Source of the DNA: Polaromonas sp. A23 | GTDB lineage: Bacteria > Pseudomonadota > Gammaproteobacteria > Burkholderiales > Burkholderiaceae_C | Length of the DNA stretch: 64,000 nucleotides | Assembly: GCF_002001015.1 (NCBI RefSeq) | Contig: NZ_MUNO01000001.1 | Coordinates: 55,378-119,377 of the forward strand | Direction: 5' to 3' | Shown: in pieces, positions 8,203 through 18,310 of the stretch | Position numbering within the stretch: the first letter of the stretch is position 1 | How the letters are laid out: each line of letters begins with the position of its first letter | The notes under the pieces: model-generated | Told to the model about the DNA's origin: nothing | Databases searched by the model: none | What the model saw: only the letters and a program-made list of their open reading frames with translations | Position numbers and translations under genes: made by a program

Positions 8203-11166
8203 TCAGGGCTCTCCGAGCACTGCAGCCCACAGGGCAAGCACGGCGTTGCGCTCGGCCTGCAAATCCGGCGGGGTGACCTGGGTCGGGTTTTCATTCAGGC
8301 GCGCGCGGTGTTGTACGCGGCGCAATTTGCGATAGGCGCCAGCCGCGGCCTCGCCCACGCCCGCAGGTAACAAACCGGCAACCTCGGCCCGCTGCAGCAG
8401 GGCAATGTTGCCGACGTTGTCGACAAGCCCGGAGTGCTCGCGTGACCGGGACAACACCAGAAACTGCACGACAAATTCAACATCAACCATGCCGCCGGGG
8501 CTGTGCTTGACGTCGAACTTCTCGCCGGTTTTTTCTCCCTTGATCGGATGCGCTGCACGTACCTTCTGGCGCATGGTCACAATTTCGTGCTGCAGGGCCG
8601 GGATGTCACGGACCGCGGTGATCACGGCCAGCCGCACCTCGTCGAAGCGCTGCCGGAGTGAGTGAGCCGGGCGGTTATCCCGCACAGGCTCTTCTCCCTG
8701 GGGCGTCAATGCCGCATGCAGCGCAGCAAGTATGGGGGCTACATCCTCTTCACCGAGAACAAAACGCGCGCGCGTGATGGCTTGGTGTTCCCAGGTCCAG
8801 GCGGTATTGCTGCCGCGCTGCTGCTGGTAGGCCGCATAGGCTTCGAAGCGGGTGACCAGCAGCCCGGAGTTGCCATTCGGCCGCAGCGCGGTGTCGATCT
8901 CAAACAGGTCGCCTTCGCTGGTCTTGATGGTCAGCCAGTTGATCAGCTTGCGAACAAAGGCCGCATAGACCTCGGGAGCGCGTTCGTCATCGTCTTCATA
9001 AACAAACACAATATCGAGGTCGCTGCCGTAGCCAAGCTCCTTGCCGCCCAGTTTGCCGTAAGCAATGATGGCGAACCGGGGTGTTTCCCTGTGACGGTTC
9101 TTCAGGTGCTGCCAGCACCAGGCGGCTGTGATCTTGAGCACGGTTTCGGCCAGGGTGCTGAGGTCGTCAGCGACCTGCTCGACCGTCAGCGCGCCTTCAA
9201 CATCGCGCGCCAATGTACGGAACACTTCGGCGTGGTGCGCGCGGCGCAGCAGGTTCAGGCAGGTTTCCTCGTCATCCTCGCCGGTTCGCCGCAGGGCAGT
9301 CAAACGCTGCTGCAGTTCCTGCGTGAAGGCAGCGCTGTCAAAACGCTCATGCAGCATGGCGTCACTGGCCAGCTCGTCGATGACGCCCGGGTGCTGCAGC
9401 AGATAACGTGCAGGCCATTTGGCCGCGCCCAGCAGGCGCAGCAGCCGCTCATGTACCGCCGGCCGCTCCAGCAGCAATGCCAGGTAGCTTTCGCGGCGCA
9501 GCAGGGGCTCGATCCAGTCAATGATGCGTACCGCCGCATCCTCGTCGACCCGTCCTTCGGTCAGCCACAGGGCAGTACGCTGCACCAGACTGGTCAGCCG
9601 CGCCCGCGCGTCATCGCGCAGGCCCAGCACGCGAGGGTGCGTTCGCCACAGTTCCAGCCGCGTCTTGAATTTTTCGGGCCAGGTCTGGGAAAGTTTTTCC
9701 AGAAGTTCTTCAAGATCCTGCGGGGCTGCAGGAGCCGATTTTCCGCAGCCCTTGCAGTCTTTTTTCTTGCCCAGCAGGGTGTCAAACTCCTGGGCCACCA
9801 GTTCCCGGTGGGTGTCCAGCTCGCTGAGGAAAGCGCAGCAATTGCTGTAGCCCAGGGTCCGGGCAATCCAGGCCAGGTCATCGTCGCGGGTGGGCAGTAC
9901 ATGGGTTTGCTGATCGTCCAGGTACTGGATGCGGTGCTCGACGCGCCGCAAAAAATTGTAGGCACGCATCAGCGCCTCGGCTGTGGCCTGCGTCATCAGG
10001 CCGGCGCTGGCTACCCGCTGCAACGCATCCAGGGTCGGCCGTGTGCGTAACTCGGGGAATTGCCCGCCACGCACCACTTGCAGCAACTGCACGGTGAATT
10101 CAATTTCACGGATGCCGCCACGCGACATCTTCACATCGTTGGCGCGTTCGGGGTGGCCGGCCGCACGTTTGGACGCATGTTCCCGGATCTGCCGGTGCAG
10201 GATGCGCAGTGAATCGAAAACGTTGTAATCGAGGTAGCGCCGGAACACAAACGGCAGCACGGAGCCTCGCAGCGCCTGGGCCGAACAGTTTTGAATGCAT
10301 TCCAGCGGCGCCACCACCCGGCTCTTGAGCCAGGCAAAACGCTCCCATTCGCGGCCCTGGACCTGAAAATACTCCTCCAGTGCCCCCAGAGAAATTGCGG
10401 CCGGCCCGGAATTGCCATTGGGCCGCAAAGCGAGGTCGACCCGGAATACAAAGCCGTGTTCCGTGGTTTCCCCGATCAGGTTGTAGATGGCCTTGACCTG
10501 CTGCGCAAAGTATTCATGGTTGGAGATGACACCTCGCCCACCTGTCTGTCCGGTGGTTTCTCCATCGTGGTCGTACACGTAGATCAGGTCGATGTCGCTG
10601 GAAACATTGAGTTCCCTGGCGCCGAGCTTGCCCATGCCGACGATCCACAACTGGGCTCGTGAACCAGGCACGCCAGGCACCTGGGGCACACCATGCAAAG
10701 CATCGAGGGGTGGGCGGGATGCGCAAATCGCAATGTCCAGGGCCAGCTCCGCCAACTCCGTCATGGCTCGGGTCACGACTTCCAGAGCCACCCCCGCAGC
10801 GATCAAGGCGCGGGCGGGGTCTCCATCAGCCGGGGCCGCGGAACCGGCTTCGCCGGGCCGCAGGCGCAGCGCCCCCTCGGGGGGCAGCGCAGTACGCGAA
10901 GCGACAAGCGTGGGGGCTTCATGATCACAATCAAGAACCACCAGGCGCTCCATGACGAGCTGGCGCAACACCCGCAGGGCAGCGCCGGTGTCCAGGCCCT
11001 GCGCCTGCAGGGCCTCATAGGCTGTTTGCATGGTGGCACGCACCGGCGCCCCTTCGGGCAACAAGGCAAGCTGTTCGGAATAGCGCCGCCGTATGCGCTG
11101 GACAAAGCGGGAATAGCCTGATGCCGTCTCTGGCATGTCCGAAAGTTCGGGCGATGGCATGAACAT
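8203..11166 (-). CDS. glnE: bifunctional glutamine synthetase adenylyltransferase/deadenylase
   Basis: The protein has about 987 residues and two nucleotidyltransferase domains: the N-terminal adenylyl-removing domain (GMGKLGARELNVSSDIDL, near 175-195) and the C-terminal adenylylating domain (YGKLGGKELGYGSDLDI, near 700). It controls glutamine synthetase activity in response to PII. An upstream extension to 11364 is open but would overlap the divergent gene, so I start at the ATG at 11166; the ATG at 11160 is also possible. Residues about 83-112 (APTLVASRTALPPEGALRL and following) are encoded by a family B repeat, apparently an in-frame insertion in the N-terminal region. Confidence 0.93.
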   Translation of the reverse strand: MFMPSPELSDMPETASGYSRFVQRIRRRYSEQLALLPEGAPVRATMQTAYEALQAQGLDTGAALRVLRQLVMERLVVLDCDHEAPTLVASRTALPPEGALRLRPGEAGSAAPADGDPARALIAAGVALEVVTRAMTELAELALDIAICASRPPLDALHGVPQVPGVPGSRAQLWIVGMGKLGARELNVSSDIDLIYVYDHDGETTGQTGGRGVISNHEYFAQQVKAIYNLIGETTEHGFVFRVDLALRPNGNSGPAAISLGALEEYFQVQGREWERFAWLKSRVVAPLECIQNCSAQALRGSVLPFVFRRYLDYNVFDSLRILHRQIREHASKRAAGHPERANDVKMSRGGIREIEFTVQLLQVVRGGQFPELRTRPTLDALQRVASAGLMTQATAEALMRAYNFLRRVEHRIQYLDDQQTHVLPTRDDDLAWIARTLGYSNCCAFLSELDTHRELVAQEFDTLLGKKKDCKGCGKSAPAAPQDLEELLEKLSQTWPEKFKTRLELWRTHPRVLGLRDDARARLTSLVQRTALWLTEGRVDEDAAVRIIDWIEPLLRRESYLALLLERPAVHERLLRLLGAAKWPARYLLQHPGVIDELASDAMLHERFDSAAFTQELQQRLTALRRTGEDDEETCLNLLRRAHHAEVFRTLARDVEGALTVEQVADDLSTLAETVLKITAAWCWQHLKNRHRETPRFAIIAYGKLGGKELGYGSDLDIVFVYEDDDERAPEVYAAFVRKLINWLTIKTSEGDLFEIDTALRPNGNSGLLVTRFEAYAAYQQQRGSNTAWTWEHQAITRARFVLGEEDVAPILAALHAALTPQGEEPVRDNRPAHSLRQRFDEVRLAVITAVRDIPALQHEIVTMRQKVRAAHPIKGEKTGEKFDVKHSPGGMVDVEFVVQFLVLSRSREHSGLVDNVGNIALLQRAEVAGLLPAGVGEAAAGAYRKLRRVQHRARLNENPTQVTPPDLQAERNAVLALWAAVLGEP
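10829..10918 (-). repeat. family B GC-rich repeat, copy 1, in frame inside glnE
   Basis: Read on the minus strand it begins AGCCCCCACGCTTGTCGC and ends GGTTCCGCGGCCCCGGC. This is the same order of modules as the intergenic copies at 31543 and 35403. The minus-strand frame stays open through it and belongs to glnE. Confidence 0.85.
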
Positions 11167-11223
11167 CACTAAACTCGCCGGAGTGGCGTGGAACGGACGG
11201 AAGCGCTGAAGGTCATAATTCTC

Positions 11224-14200
11224 ATGCCAATGGATCAAACCACACTCACTCAGCCAGCGCCTGCCTCCAAACGTCTCAAAATTGCCGCGTTTGTTGCGCG
11301 TCTGGCCCTGGGCTTGGTGCTGGCTTTCTGGATTCTCTTCGGTATGGCCTGGGCCGTACTTCACGGCTGGATTGTGCCGCGAATCGGTGAGTTTCGCCCG
11401 CGCATGGAAACCATTGCCAGCCAGGCGTTGGGTGTACCCGTGCGCATAGGGCAGATCACAGCCCGACCTGGAGGGCTGATCCCGTCTTTCGAATTGCGAG
11501 ACGTTGCGCTGCTGGATACGCAGGGGCGTGAAGCCCTGCGCTTGCCGCGTGTATTGGCCGCGGTATCACCCTCCTCGCTTTGGGGGCTGGGTTTCGAGCA
11601 GCTTTACATAGACCAGCCGGAGCTGGATATCCACCGCACCGCGGACGGGAAAATCCTTGTGGCTGGCCTGGATGTGTCGCTGGACGCCGGGCGGGACAGC
11701 AGCGCCATCGCCGACTGGTTTTTTTCCCAGACCGAGTTTGTCATCCGTGGTGGTACTGTGCGCTGGACCGACGACATGCGACGGGCGCCGGTGCTGGCGT
11801 TGACGCAAGTGGACTGGACGCTGCGCAACCCCGGGCGACGCCACCTGATGCGTCTGGATGCGACGCCACCGCCCGCCTGGGGCGACCGCTTCAGCCTGCG
11901 CGCTGTGTTCCGCGAGCCGCTGTGGTCAAGCGATGCTGGTGAGTGGCGCAAGTGGGTTGGCCAGCTTTATGCCGAGTTCTCGCGTGTTGACGCTTCTGAG
12001 GTCAAACGTTACGCCAGCCTCGACAGCCTGGGCATCGACCTGAGGGCCGGCAGTGGCGCACTTCGGGCCTGGGTTGATGTCAGCGAGGGGCAGATCACCG
12101 GTGGCACGGCCGATGTTGCACTGCTGGAGGTGGATGTGCAGCTTGGGAAGGCCTTGCAATCTCTGGCTCTGCAGGCGGTCAGCGGCCGGGTCGGCGGAAG
12201 GCAATTTGCAGGTGGGTTCGAATTTGCCACCGAAGGCCTGCAGTTCCGTACCCGGGATGGCTTGCAGTGGCCCGGCGGCAACTTGGCCCTTATCTATAAC
12301 AGTGCGGAGGGCCGCTCACCCGCGCGGGGCGAACTCAAGGCCGACAAGCTGGATCTGGCTGCCCTTGCATTGATCGCCGGCCGGCTACCACTGGGCGACG
12401 CGGCGCATGCCATGCTTGTCACCCTTTCTCCCAAGGGGCTGGTGGACTCGGTAGAAGCAAGGTGGCAAGGGCCACTGCAGGCGCCTGTAACCTACGCCGC
12501 CAAGGGCCGGGTTACGCAGCTCGAGGTGGCCGCGCAGTTGGCCGGGCCGGGTACCCCCAACAGGCCGGGCGTGCGCGGCGCGGCTGTGGACTTCGATTTG
12601 ACTCATCAGGGCGGAAATGCCAAAGTCCGGATCGGCAACGGCGAGATTAATTTGCCGGGCATCTTTGAAGATCCACATGTGCTGCTTGACAGCTTCTCGG
12701 CTGATGCTCAGTGGAAAGTGAGCGGGCCCAAAATCGACGTCCAGTTGCGCAACATGCTGTTTGCCAACGCGGACGCTCAGGGCAGCGCGCAGGCCGGCTG
12801 GCATACCGCTGAAGCAGCGCCGGTTCCTGCGGCGGGTGCTGACGTGTCGGACGGCCGCTTTCCCGGCGTGCTGGACCTGCAGGGCAGTCTCAGCCGCGGA
12901 GATGGCAGCAAGGTGCACCGCTACCTGCCGCTGATCCTGCCCGCCACGGTGCGCCATTACGTGCGTGACGCTGTCACCGAAGGCGCTCTCAGTGACGTGA
13001 AGTTCAAGGTCAAGGGCGACCTGATGGACATGCCGTTTTCCGATCCGAAAAAAGGCGAATTCAGAGTCTCTGCCAAAGTGGGCAAGGCTGGCTTTGCCTA
13101 TGTGCCGAAATCGGTGCAACCGAAGGAGGCCAATGCCTGGCCCGCCTTGAGTGAGCTTGATGGCGAGCTGGTGTTTGACCGGGCTTCCATGCAGGTCAAC
13201 GGTGCTGTCGGCCGGGTGGCCGGCTTCCCTGGGTTGCAGGTACTCAAGGCGGATGCCCGCATCCCCGACCTGATGCACGCGGCCACTGTGCAGGTAACGG
13301 CCGACCTGAAAGGTCCCTTGGCGGAGGCCGTAGGTGTGGTGAACAGCTCCCCATTGAGTGGCATCACCGACCAGGCGCTGGCCAAAACAGTGGCAGGTGG
13401 CATGGCCGACTACAAGCTCTCCCTTAGCCTTCCCCTGGCCAACATCGAGAAGTCCCGCGTGCAGGGCAGTGTCACCCTCGCGGGCAACGAGATGCGGTTT
13501 GCGCCGAATACGCCGCAGTTGACGCGCGCAAAGGGGCTGGTTACTTTCTCCGAAAGCGGGTTTTCGATCAGCGGTGGCCAGGCGCGGATGCTGGGCGGTG
13601 ATGTCCGGCTGGAGGGGGGCACGCGGTCCCCTCCGGTGGGTCAGGCACGCAGCGCTGTTGAATTTCCGGATGCCAGCGTGCTTATTCGGGCGCAGGGCAC
13701 TCTCACCGCGGAAGGGTTGCGTCAGGCCAAAGAGCTTGACCTGGCGTCCCGCCTCGCGCGCAACGTCAATGGCAGCACGGCCTACACCGCCAGCCTGGGC
13801 TTCGGGCGTGGTGTGGCCGAGATCAGTGTGTCCAGCAATCTGCAGGGCATGGCCCTGAGCTTGCCTGCGCCCCTGAACAAGAGCGCCGAAACCGCGCTGC
13901 CCGTGCGTTTTGAAAACACGGTGTTGCGCGGGTCAACCGGGACGGGTCAAGCCCTGCAGGATCAGGTGTCACTGACTCTGGGCCGTCTGGCTTCGGTGCT
14001 GTATGTGCGCGACATCAGCGGGGCGGAGCCGCGTGTTTTGCGCGGAGGTATTGCCATTGGCCTGGAGCCTGGCGAAAGTGCACCTTTGTCTGACACCGGC
14101 GTCGCCGCCAACGTGAATCTGGCGAGCTTTGACCTTGATGCGTGGGAAAAGGTGCTTGCCACCGGCGCGGTGGCTGGACCTTCCCCTGCAGGCGACGAAC

Positions 14201-15408
14201 GCCTGACGCCGGCCAGTGCCATGTTGAGCTATCTGCCTACCACCATGGCCATACGTGCCCGCGAACTCGTTCTGGAAGGCCGAAAGCTCAACAATGTTGT
14301 TCTTGGCGGATCGCGCGACGGCCTGACCTGGCGTGCCAACATCGATGCTGCCGAGCTCAATGGTTACGTGGAGTTTCGTCAGCCAGGCGGGGCGGGCTCA
14401 GGGCGGCTCTATGGGCGGCTGTCACGCTTGAGCCTGGGCCAGAGCACGGCCAGCGACGTCGAGGCCATTCTCAATGAGCAGCCGGCCAATATCCCGGCAT
14501 TGGACATTGTGGTGGAAGACCTGGAGCTGCGCGGCAAAAAACTGGGCCGGGTTGAAATTGACGCAGTCAATCGTGGTGCCGGCACAGTGGCCCGCGAAGG
14601 CGGTGTACGGGAGTGGCGCTTGAACAAGCTCAATGTCATCGTGCCGGAAGCCACCTTGACAGCCACCGGCAACTGGGTGGCGGTCAATGCGCAGCAGCCT
14701 GTTTCGGGTGGCGTCCGGGCAGGCGCCGAGCGGCGGCGGACGGTGATGAATTTCAAGCTCGACATTGCCGATTCAGGGGAACTGCTCAAACGTTTCGGCA
14801 TGACCGACGTTATTCGCCGCGGCAAAGGAAAACTGGAAGGCCAGATTGCCTGGATAGGCTCGCCGCTGGGCCTGGACTATCCCAGCCTGAACGGGCAGTT
14901 CAACGTGAATGTTGCCTCCGGCCAGTTCCTGAAGGCTGATCCCGGTATAGCCAAGCTGCTGGGTGTGCTCAGCCTGCAGGCCTTGCCCCGGCGCCTGACG
15001 CTGGACTTCCGCGACGTTTTCTCCGACGGGTTTTCATTTGACTTCGTGCGTGGCGATGTGACCATCGCCCAGGGGCTGGCATCGACCAACAATCTGCAGA
15101 TGAAAGGTGTCAATGCGGCTGTTCTGATGGAAGGTTCCGCCGACATTGCAAAGGAAACGCAGGATCTCAGAGTGGTGGTGGTGCCGGAAATCAATGCCGG
15201 CACGGCGTCGCTGATTGCGACCGTGATCAACCCGGCCATCGGGTTGGGCTCCTTTCTGGCCCAGTATTTCCTGCGGCGTCCGTTGAGCGAGGCTGCGACC
15301 CAGGAGTTTCATATCGACGGAACCTGGACCAACCCGAAAATCACCAAAGTCGACCGCAAGGCGGGAGGTGAGGCCAAACCTGCCGCCGACGGCGAATCCA
15401 GGAGGTAA
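11224..15408 (+). CDS. YhdP-family AsmA-like envelope protein
   Basis: The protein has about 1394 residues. The N-terminal transmembrane helix (about residues 20-45, LALGLVLAFWILFGMAWAVL) is followed by a very long beta-rich periplasmic region typical of the YhdP/DUF3971 and AsmA families. The C-terminal end, INPAIGLGSFLAQYFLRRPL then FHIDGTWTNPKI, is characteristic of YhdP. These proteins bridge the inner and outer membranes and are implicated in phospholipid transport. A GTG at 11188 is in frame, but I chose the ATG at 11224. It is divergent from glnE with about 57 bases between. An AGGAGG at its 3' end serves the next gene. Confidence 0.85.
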   Translation: MPMDQTTLTQPAPASKRLKIAAFVARLALGLVLAFWILFGMAWAVLHGWIVPRIGEFRPRMETIASQALGVPVRIGQITARPGGLIPSFELRDVALLDTQGREALRLPRVLAAVSPSSLWGLGFEQLYIDQPELDIHRTADGKILVAGLDVSLDAGRDSSAIADWFFSQTEFVIRGGTVRWTDDMRRAPVLALTQVDWTLRNPGRRHLMRLDATPPPAWGDRFSLRAVFREPLWSSDAGEWRKWVGQLYAEFSRVDASEVKRYASLDSLGIDLRAGSGALRAWVDVSEGQITGGTADVALLEVDVQLGKALQSLALQAVSGRVGGRQFAGGFEFATEGLQFRTRDGLQWPGGNLALIYNSAEGRSPARGELKADKLDLAALALIAGRLPLGDAAHAMLVTLSPKGLVDSVEARWQGPLQAPVTYAAKGRVTQLEVAAQLAGPGTPNRPGVRGAAVDFDLTHQGGNAKVRIGNGEINLPGIFEDPHVLLDSFSADAQWKVSGPKIDVQLRNMLFANADAQGSAQAGWHTAEAAPVPAAGADVSDGRFPGVLDLQGSLSRGDGSKVHRYLPLILPATVRHYVRDAVTEGALSDVKFKVKGDLMDMPFSDPKKGEFRVSAKVGKAGFAYVPKSVQPKEANAWPALSELDGELVFDRASMQVNGAVGRVAGFPGLQVLKADARIPDLMHAATVQVTADLKGPLAEAVGVVNSSPLSGITDQALAKTVAGGMADYKLSLSLPLANIEKSRVQGSVTLAGNEMRFAPNTPQLTRAKGLVTFSESGFSISGGQARMLGGDVRLEGGTRSPPVGQARSAVEFPDASVLIRAQGTLTAEGLRQAKELDLASRLARNVNGSTAYTASLGFGRGVAEISVSSNLQGMALSLPAPLNKSAETALPVRFENTVLRGSTGTGQALQDQVSLTLGRLASVLYVRDISGAEPRVLRGGIAIGLEPGESAPLSDTGVAANVNLASFDLDAWEKVLATGAVAGPSPAGDERLTPASAMLSYLPTTMAIRARELVLEGRKLNNVVLGGSRDGLTWRANIDAAELNGYVEFRQPGGAGSGRLYGRLSRLSLGQSTASDVEAILNEQPANIPALDIVVEDLELRGKKLGRVEIDAVNRGAGTVAREGGVREWRLNKLNVIVPEATLTATGNWVAVNAQQPVSGGVRAGAERRRTVMNFKLDIADSGELLKRFGMTDVIRRGKGKLEGQIAWIGSPLGLDYPSLNGQFNVNVASGQFLKADPGIAKLLGVLSLQALPRRLTLDFRDVFSDGFSFDFVRGDVTIAQGLASTNNLQMKGVNAAVLMEGSADIAKETQDLRVVVVPEINAGTASLIATVINPAIGLGSFLAQYFLRRPLSEAATQEFHIDGTWTNPKITKVDRKAGGEAKPAADGESRR

Positions 15409-15410
15409 AC

Positions 15411-16217
15411 ATGCAGCTCGCAGCCCTTCAAATGGTTTCTGGCGCCAGCGTACCGGCCAATCTGGCGGTGGCGCGGCAGCTGCTCGAGCAGGCCGCGGCG
15501 CAAGGCGCCGAGTTGGTGGTGTTGCCCGAGTACTTTTGCGTGATGGGCATGAAGGAAACGGACAAGCTGGGCGTTCAGGAGGCGGCGGGCGAAGGCCCCA
15601 TCCAGGATTTTCTGGCCCGCTGCGCGAACGAACTCGGGCTCTGGATTGTGGGCGGCACTGTTCCGCTGCGTACCAGTGACAACCTGCGTGTGCGTAACAG
15701 TTCGCTGGCGTATGCCCCTTCGGGGCAATGTGTTGCCCGTTACGACAAGATCCATCTTTTCCGCTTTGACAATGGGCGGGAGCAGTACGATGAATCGCGG
15801 GTCATCGAGGGCGGATCGGCGCCGGTGACCTTTGACCTGCCTTCTGTTGATGGCCACACCTACAGGGTGGGTCTGAGCGTTTGTTACGACCTGCGCTTTC
15901 CCGAGTTGTACCGGGCCCTGAAGGCCGACGTGCTGCTGGTGCCCAGCGCCTTTACTTTCACCACCGGCCAGGCTCACTGGGAGGTCCTGCTTCGGGCCCG
16001 GGCCGTCGAAAACCTCTGTTACGTGGTGGCCGCGGCCCAGGGCGGTGTCCACGAAAACGGGCGCCGCACCTGGGGGCAAAGTCTTGTGGTGGGCCCCTGG
16101 GGTGAGGTCCTGGCGCAGCAGGCCAGCGACCCTGGTGTGGTCATGGCTCAGGCGCAGTTCGAGCGCCTTCAAGCGGTTCGTTTGCAGTTGCCCGCACTGA
16201 ACCATGTGGTCTTGTGA
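15411..16217 (+). CDS. carbon-nitrogen hydrolase (Nit2/omega-amidase-like)
   Basis: This 268-residue nitrilase-superfamily protein shows a complete Glu-Lys-Cys triad: E40 (LVVLPEYF), K113 (YDKIHLF) and C158 (GLSVCYDLRFPELYR). The sequence is closest to the Nit1/Nit2 branch, whose members deaminate damaged glutathione or alpha-keto acid amides. The AGGAGG at 15400-15405 overlaps the end of the upstream gene and places the start exactly. The stop overlaps the GTG start of the histidine kinase gene, so the two are probably translated together. Confidence 0.9.
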   Translation: MQLAALQMVSGASVPANLAVARQLLEQAAAQGAELVVLPEYFCVMGMKETDKLGVQEAAGEGPIQDFLARCANELGLWIVGGTVPLRTSDNLRVRNSSLAYAPSGQCVARYDKIHLFRFDNGREQYDESRVIEGGSAPVTFDLPSVDGHTYRVGLSVCYDLRFPELYRALKADVLLVPSAFTFTTGQAHWEVLLRARAVENLCYVVAAAQGGVHENGRRTWGQSLVVGPWGEVLAQQASDPGVVMAQAQFERLQAVRLQLPALNHVVL

Positions 16218-18298
16218 ACCAACTCGACGAAACCTCCCGCCTTGCTGAAGCGCCCCCGGGCCGGCGCCGCTGGAGCCGGCGGTGGGCCCTGTGGGTTTTG
16301 CTGGTTGCCCTGTTGCTGGGCATGTTGTCCACGTTGGTCTGGCTGGCGGGGCGTTATGAATCAAGCCAGGTCCAAAGCCGGCTAGAGCAGGATGTGATGC
16401 AGACCGCCACCGACATTCGGGGTGCGCTGAACCGCAATGTCCAGAGCTTTCAGGCCTTGCAGGCCAGCAGTCCCAGTCCCGAGGCGTGGCGGTTTTCGGC
16501 CATCGAATTGCTGCGCGAACACCGTGAGATCGTCAGACTGGAGTGGCGGGACCTGACGCTGGCAACGCCGTCTTTTGCCGAAACCCCTTACCGCACCTCC
16601 GTCTTCGAGCGGCTGGGTCGCGAGAACACCCAGTCCGACGTTAGTTTTGCATGTGCGGCTGCGCAGCGTTTCAGCGGTCCGGCTTATTCGACCAGCTACT
16701 TTCTGCCGCAGGCTGACGGGCTGGGTCTGGAAGTGCTGGACATGTGCCTTCCCGTCTCGACGGCGGGACGGCTCTCAGGCTACCTGGTGGCAACCTACTC
16801 GCTGCCGGACATGTTGTCAGAACTGGCGGGGCCGAAGCTGAGCCGCGGCCAGGGGCTGGCGTTTACGGAAGCCGATGGCACGCGCCTGGCCATGTACGGC
16901 AACCCGGCACGGGGTAACCGGGCCTATGTGGCCCAGCATCTGCTTGACCTTCCCGGCAACACGATGGTGCTGCGGCTGGAGCGCCAGGTGGGAACGCCGG
17001 CGCTGTTCCCCAACCTGCTGACTGCGCTGGTCGCGGCCATGTCGATTGCCCTGGTGGCCGTGCTGGCGTTGCTGGCGCGGGACATGCGGCGGCGGCTGAA
17101 GGTTGAGCATGACCTGGCCGATGCACTGGCTTTTCGCAAAGCCATGGAAGACTCGCTTGTGACCGGCATGCGCGCGCGGGACCTGCAGGGACGCGTCACC
17201 TATGTCAATCCGGCTTTCTGCCAGATGGTGGGCATGGAGGCCGGAGAATTGCTCAAGCACAGCATGCCTCCGCCCTACTGGCCGCCGGAACAGGTGGAGG
17301 AGTACCAGCAACGGCAATCCAGGCGGCTGGCGGTAGGTGCCACCTTGCCGCGCGAAGGCTTTGAGTCGGTGTTCATGCGCCGCGATGGCTCGCGCTTTCC
17401 GGTGTTGATCATCGAGGCGCCTCTGATCAATGCCGTGGGCAAGCAGACCGGCTGGATGAGCGCCATTCTGGACGTGAGCGAACAACGGCGCGTCGAAGAA
17501 TTGTCACGGGCCAGCCAGGACCGCCTGCAGGCCACGGCCCGCCTGGCCACGGTGGGTGAAATGGCCTCGCTGCTCAGCCACGAACTGAACCAGCCGCTGG
17601 CAGCGATTTCAAGCTACGCCACTGGATCGCTGAACCTGCTGCAGAGCGCGGCAGCTGGCGACCCGCTGCCGCCGGACAACGAAGACCTGCAGCTGGCCAT
17701 GCGCCGCATTGCAGAACAGGCTGAGCGTGCCGGCAAGGTCATCAAAAGCGTGCACGACTTTGTGCGTCGCCGCGACCAGGTGCGTGAGTCGATAGCGCCG
17801 CGCTTGCTGCTGGACGCCGTCATGCCGCTCGTAAGTTTGCAGGCGCGCAAGCTGGGGGTCCGTGTGTTGATTCGGGTCGATGAAAGTTGCGATCCCGTGC
17901 TGTGCGACCGGACCATGGTCGAGCAGGTGTTGCTGAACCTGGCGCGCAACGGCATGCAGGCCATGCAGGGGCTGGACAGACGCGATGAAAAGGTGCTGAC
18001 TCTGCGTGTGCGGCCTGCCGCATCCAATGCGCACAGCCGCTGGGTGGAGTTTGCGGTGATCGACAATGGCCAAGGCATCCCGGAAGAGGTGGCGCGCCAG
18101 CTCTTTACGCCATTCTTCACGACCAAGCCAGAGGGCATGGGCCTGGGCCTTAGCCTGTGCCGCACTGTGATTGAGCAGCATGGTGGCTTCCTGGGGTTTG
18201 AGGCCGTGCAACCCCAAGGTACGATTTTCACTTTTACATTGCCGGTGGCGCTTGCCTCGGCCTTGCAGCAGCAAGCGGTAGCTGCTATAGCTACCTAG
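16214..18298 (+). CDS. PAS-domain sensor histidine kinase
   Basis: This 694-residue membrane sensor starts at GTG (GTGA overlap with the hydrolase gene). TM1 is at about 25-47, then a periplasmic sensor region of about 220 residues, TM2 at about 272-295, a PAS domain (about 310-425, with GRVTYVNPAFCQMVGMEAGE), a HisKA domain with phospho-acceptor His near 456 (LLSHELNQPLAAISSYA), and a HATPase domain with N box NLARNGMQAM and G boxes DNGQGIPEE and GMGLGLSLC. The HELNQPL H box is typical of FixL/DctB-like kinases. The partner is the FixJ-like regulator 12 bases downstream. The ligand is unknown. Confidence 0.9.
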   Translation: MNQLDETSRLAEAPPGRRRWSRRWALWVLLVALLLGMLSTLVWLAGRYESSQVQSRLEQDVMQTATDIRGALNRNVQSFQALQASSPSPEAWRFSAIELLREHREIVRLEWRDLTLATPSFAETPYRTSVFERLGRENTQSDVSFACAAAQRFSGPAYSTSYFLPQADGLGLEVLDMCLPVSTAGRLSGYLVATYSLPDMLSELAGPKLSRGQGLAFTEADGTRLAMYGNPARGNRAYVAQHLLDLPGNTMVLRLERQVGTPALFPNLLTALVAAMSIALVAVLALLARDMRRRLKVEHDLADALAFRKAMEDSLVTGMRARDLQGRVTYVNPAFCQMVGMEAGELLKHSMPPPYWPPEQVEEYQQRQSRRLAVGATLPREGFESVFMRRDGSRFPVLIIEAPLINAVGKQTGWMSAILDVSEQRRVEELSRASQDRLQATARLATVGEMASLLSHELNQPLAAISSYATGSLNLLQSAAAGDPLPPDNEDLQLAMRRIAEQAERAGKVIKSVHDFVRRRDQVRESIAPRLLLDAVMPLVSLQARKLGVRVLIRVDESCDPVLCDRTMVEQVLLNLARNGMQAMQGLDRRDEKVLTLRVRPAASNAHSRWVEFAVIDNGQGIPEEVARQLFTPFFTTKPEGMGLGLSLCRTVIEQHGGFLGFEAVQPQGTIFTFTLPVALASALQQQAVAAIAT

Positions 18299-18310
18299 AC
18301 AGGAGCAGTC

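Noticed and set aside
11167..11364. 66-residue N-terminal extension of GlnE
   Set aside because: It would lie inside the transmembrane-coding 5' end of the divergent YhdP-like gene and has no GlnE similarity; the start at 11166 gives the expected N terminus.
18275..18298. TAGCTGCTATAGCTAC at the end of the histidine kinase gene as another family A repeat
   Set aside because: Only the AGCT-ATAGC core is present; the second hairpin and the tail are missing, so chance similarity is likely.
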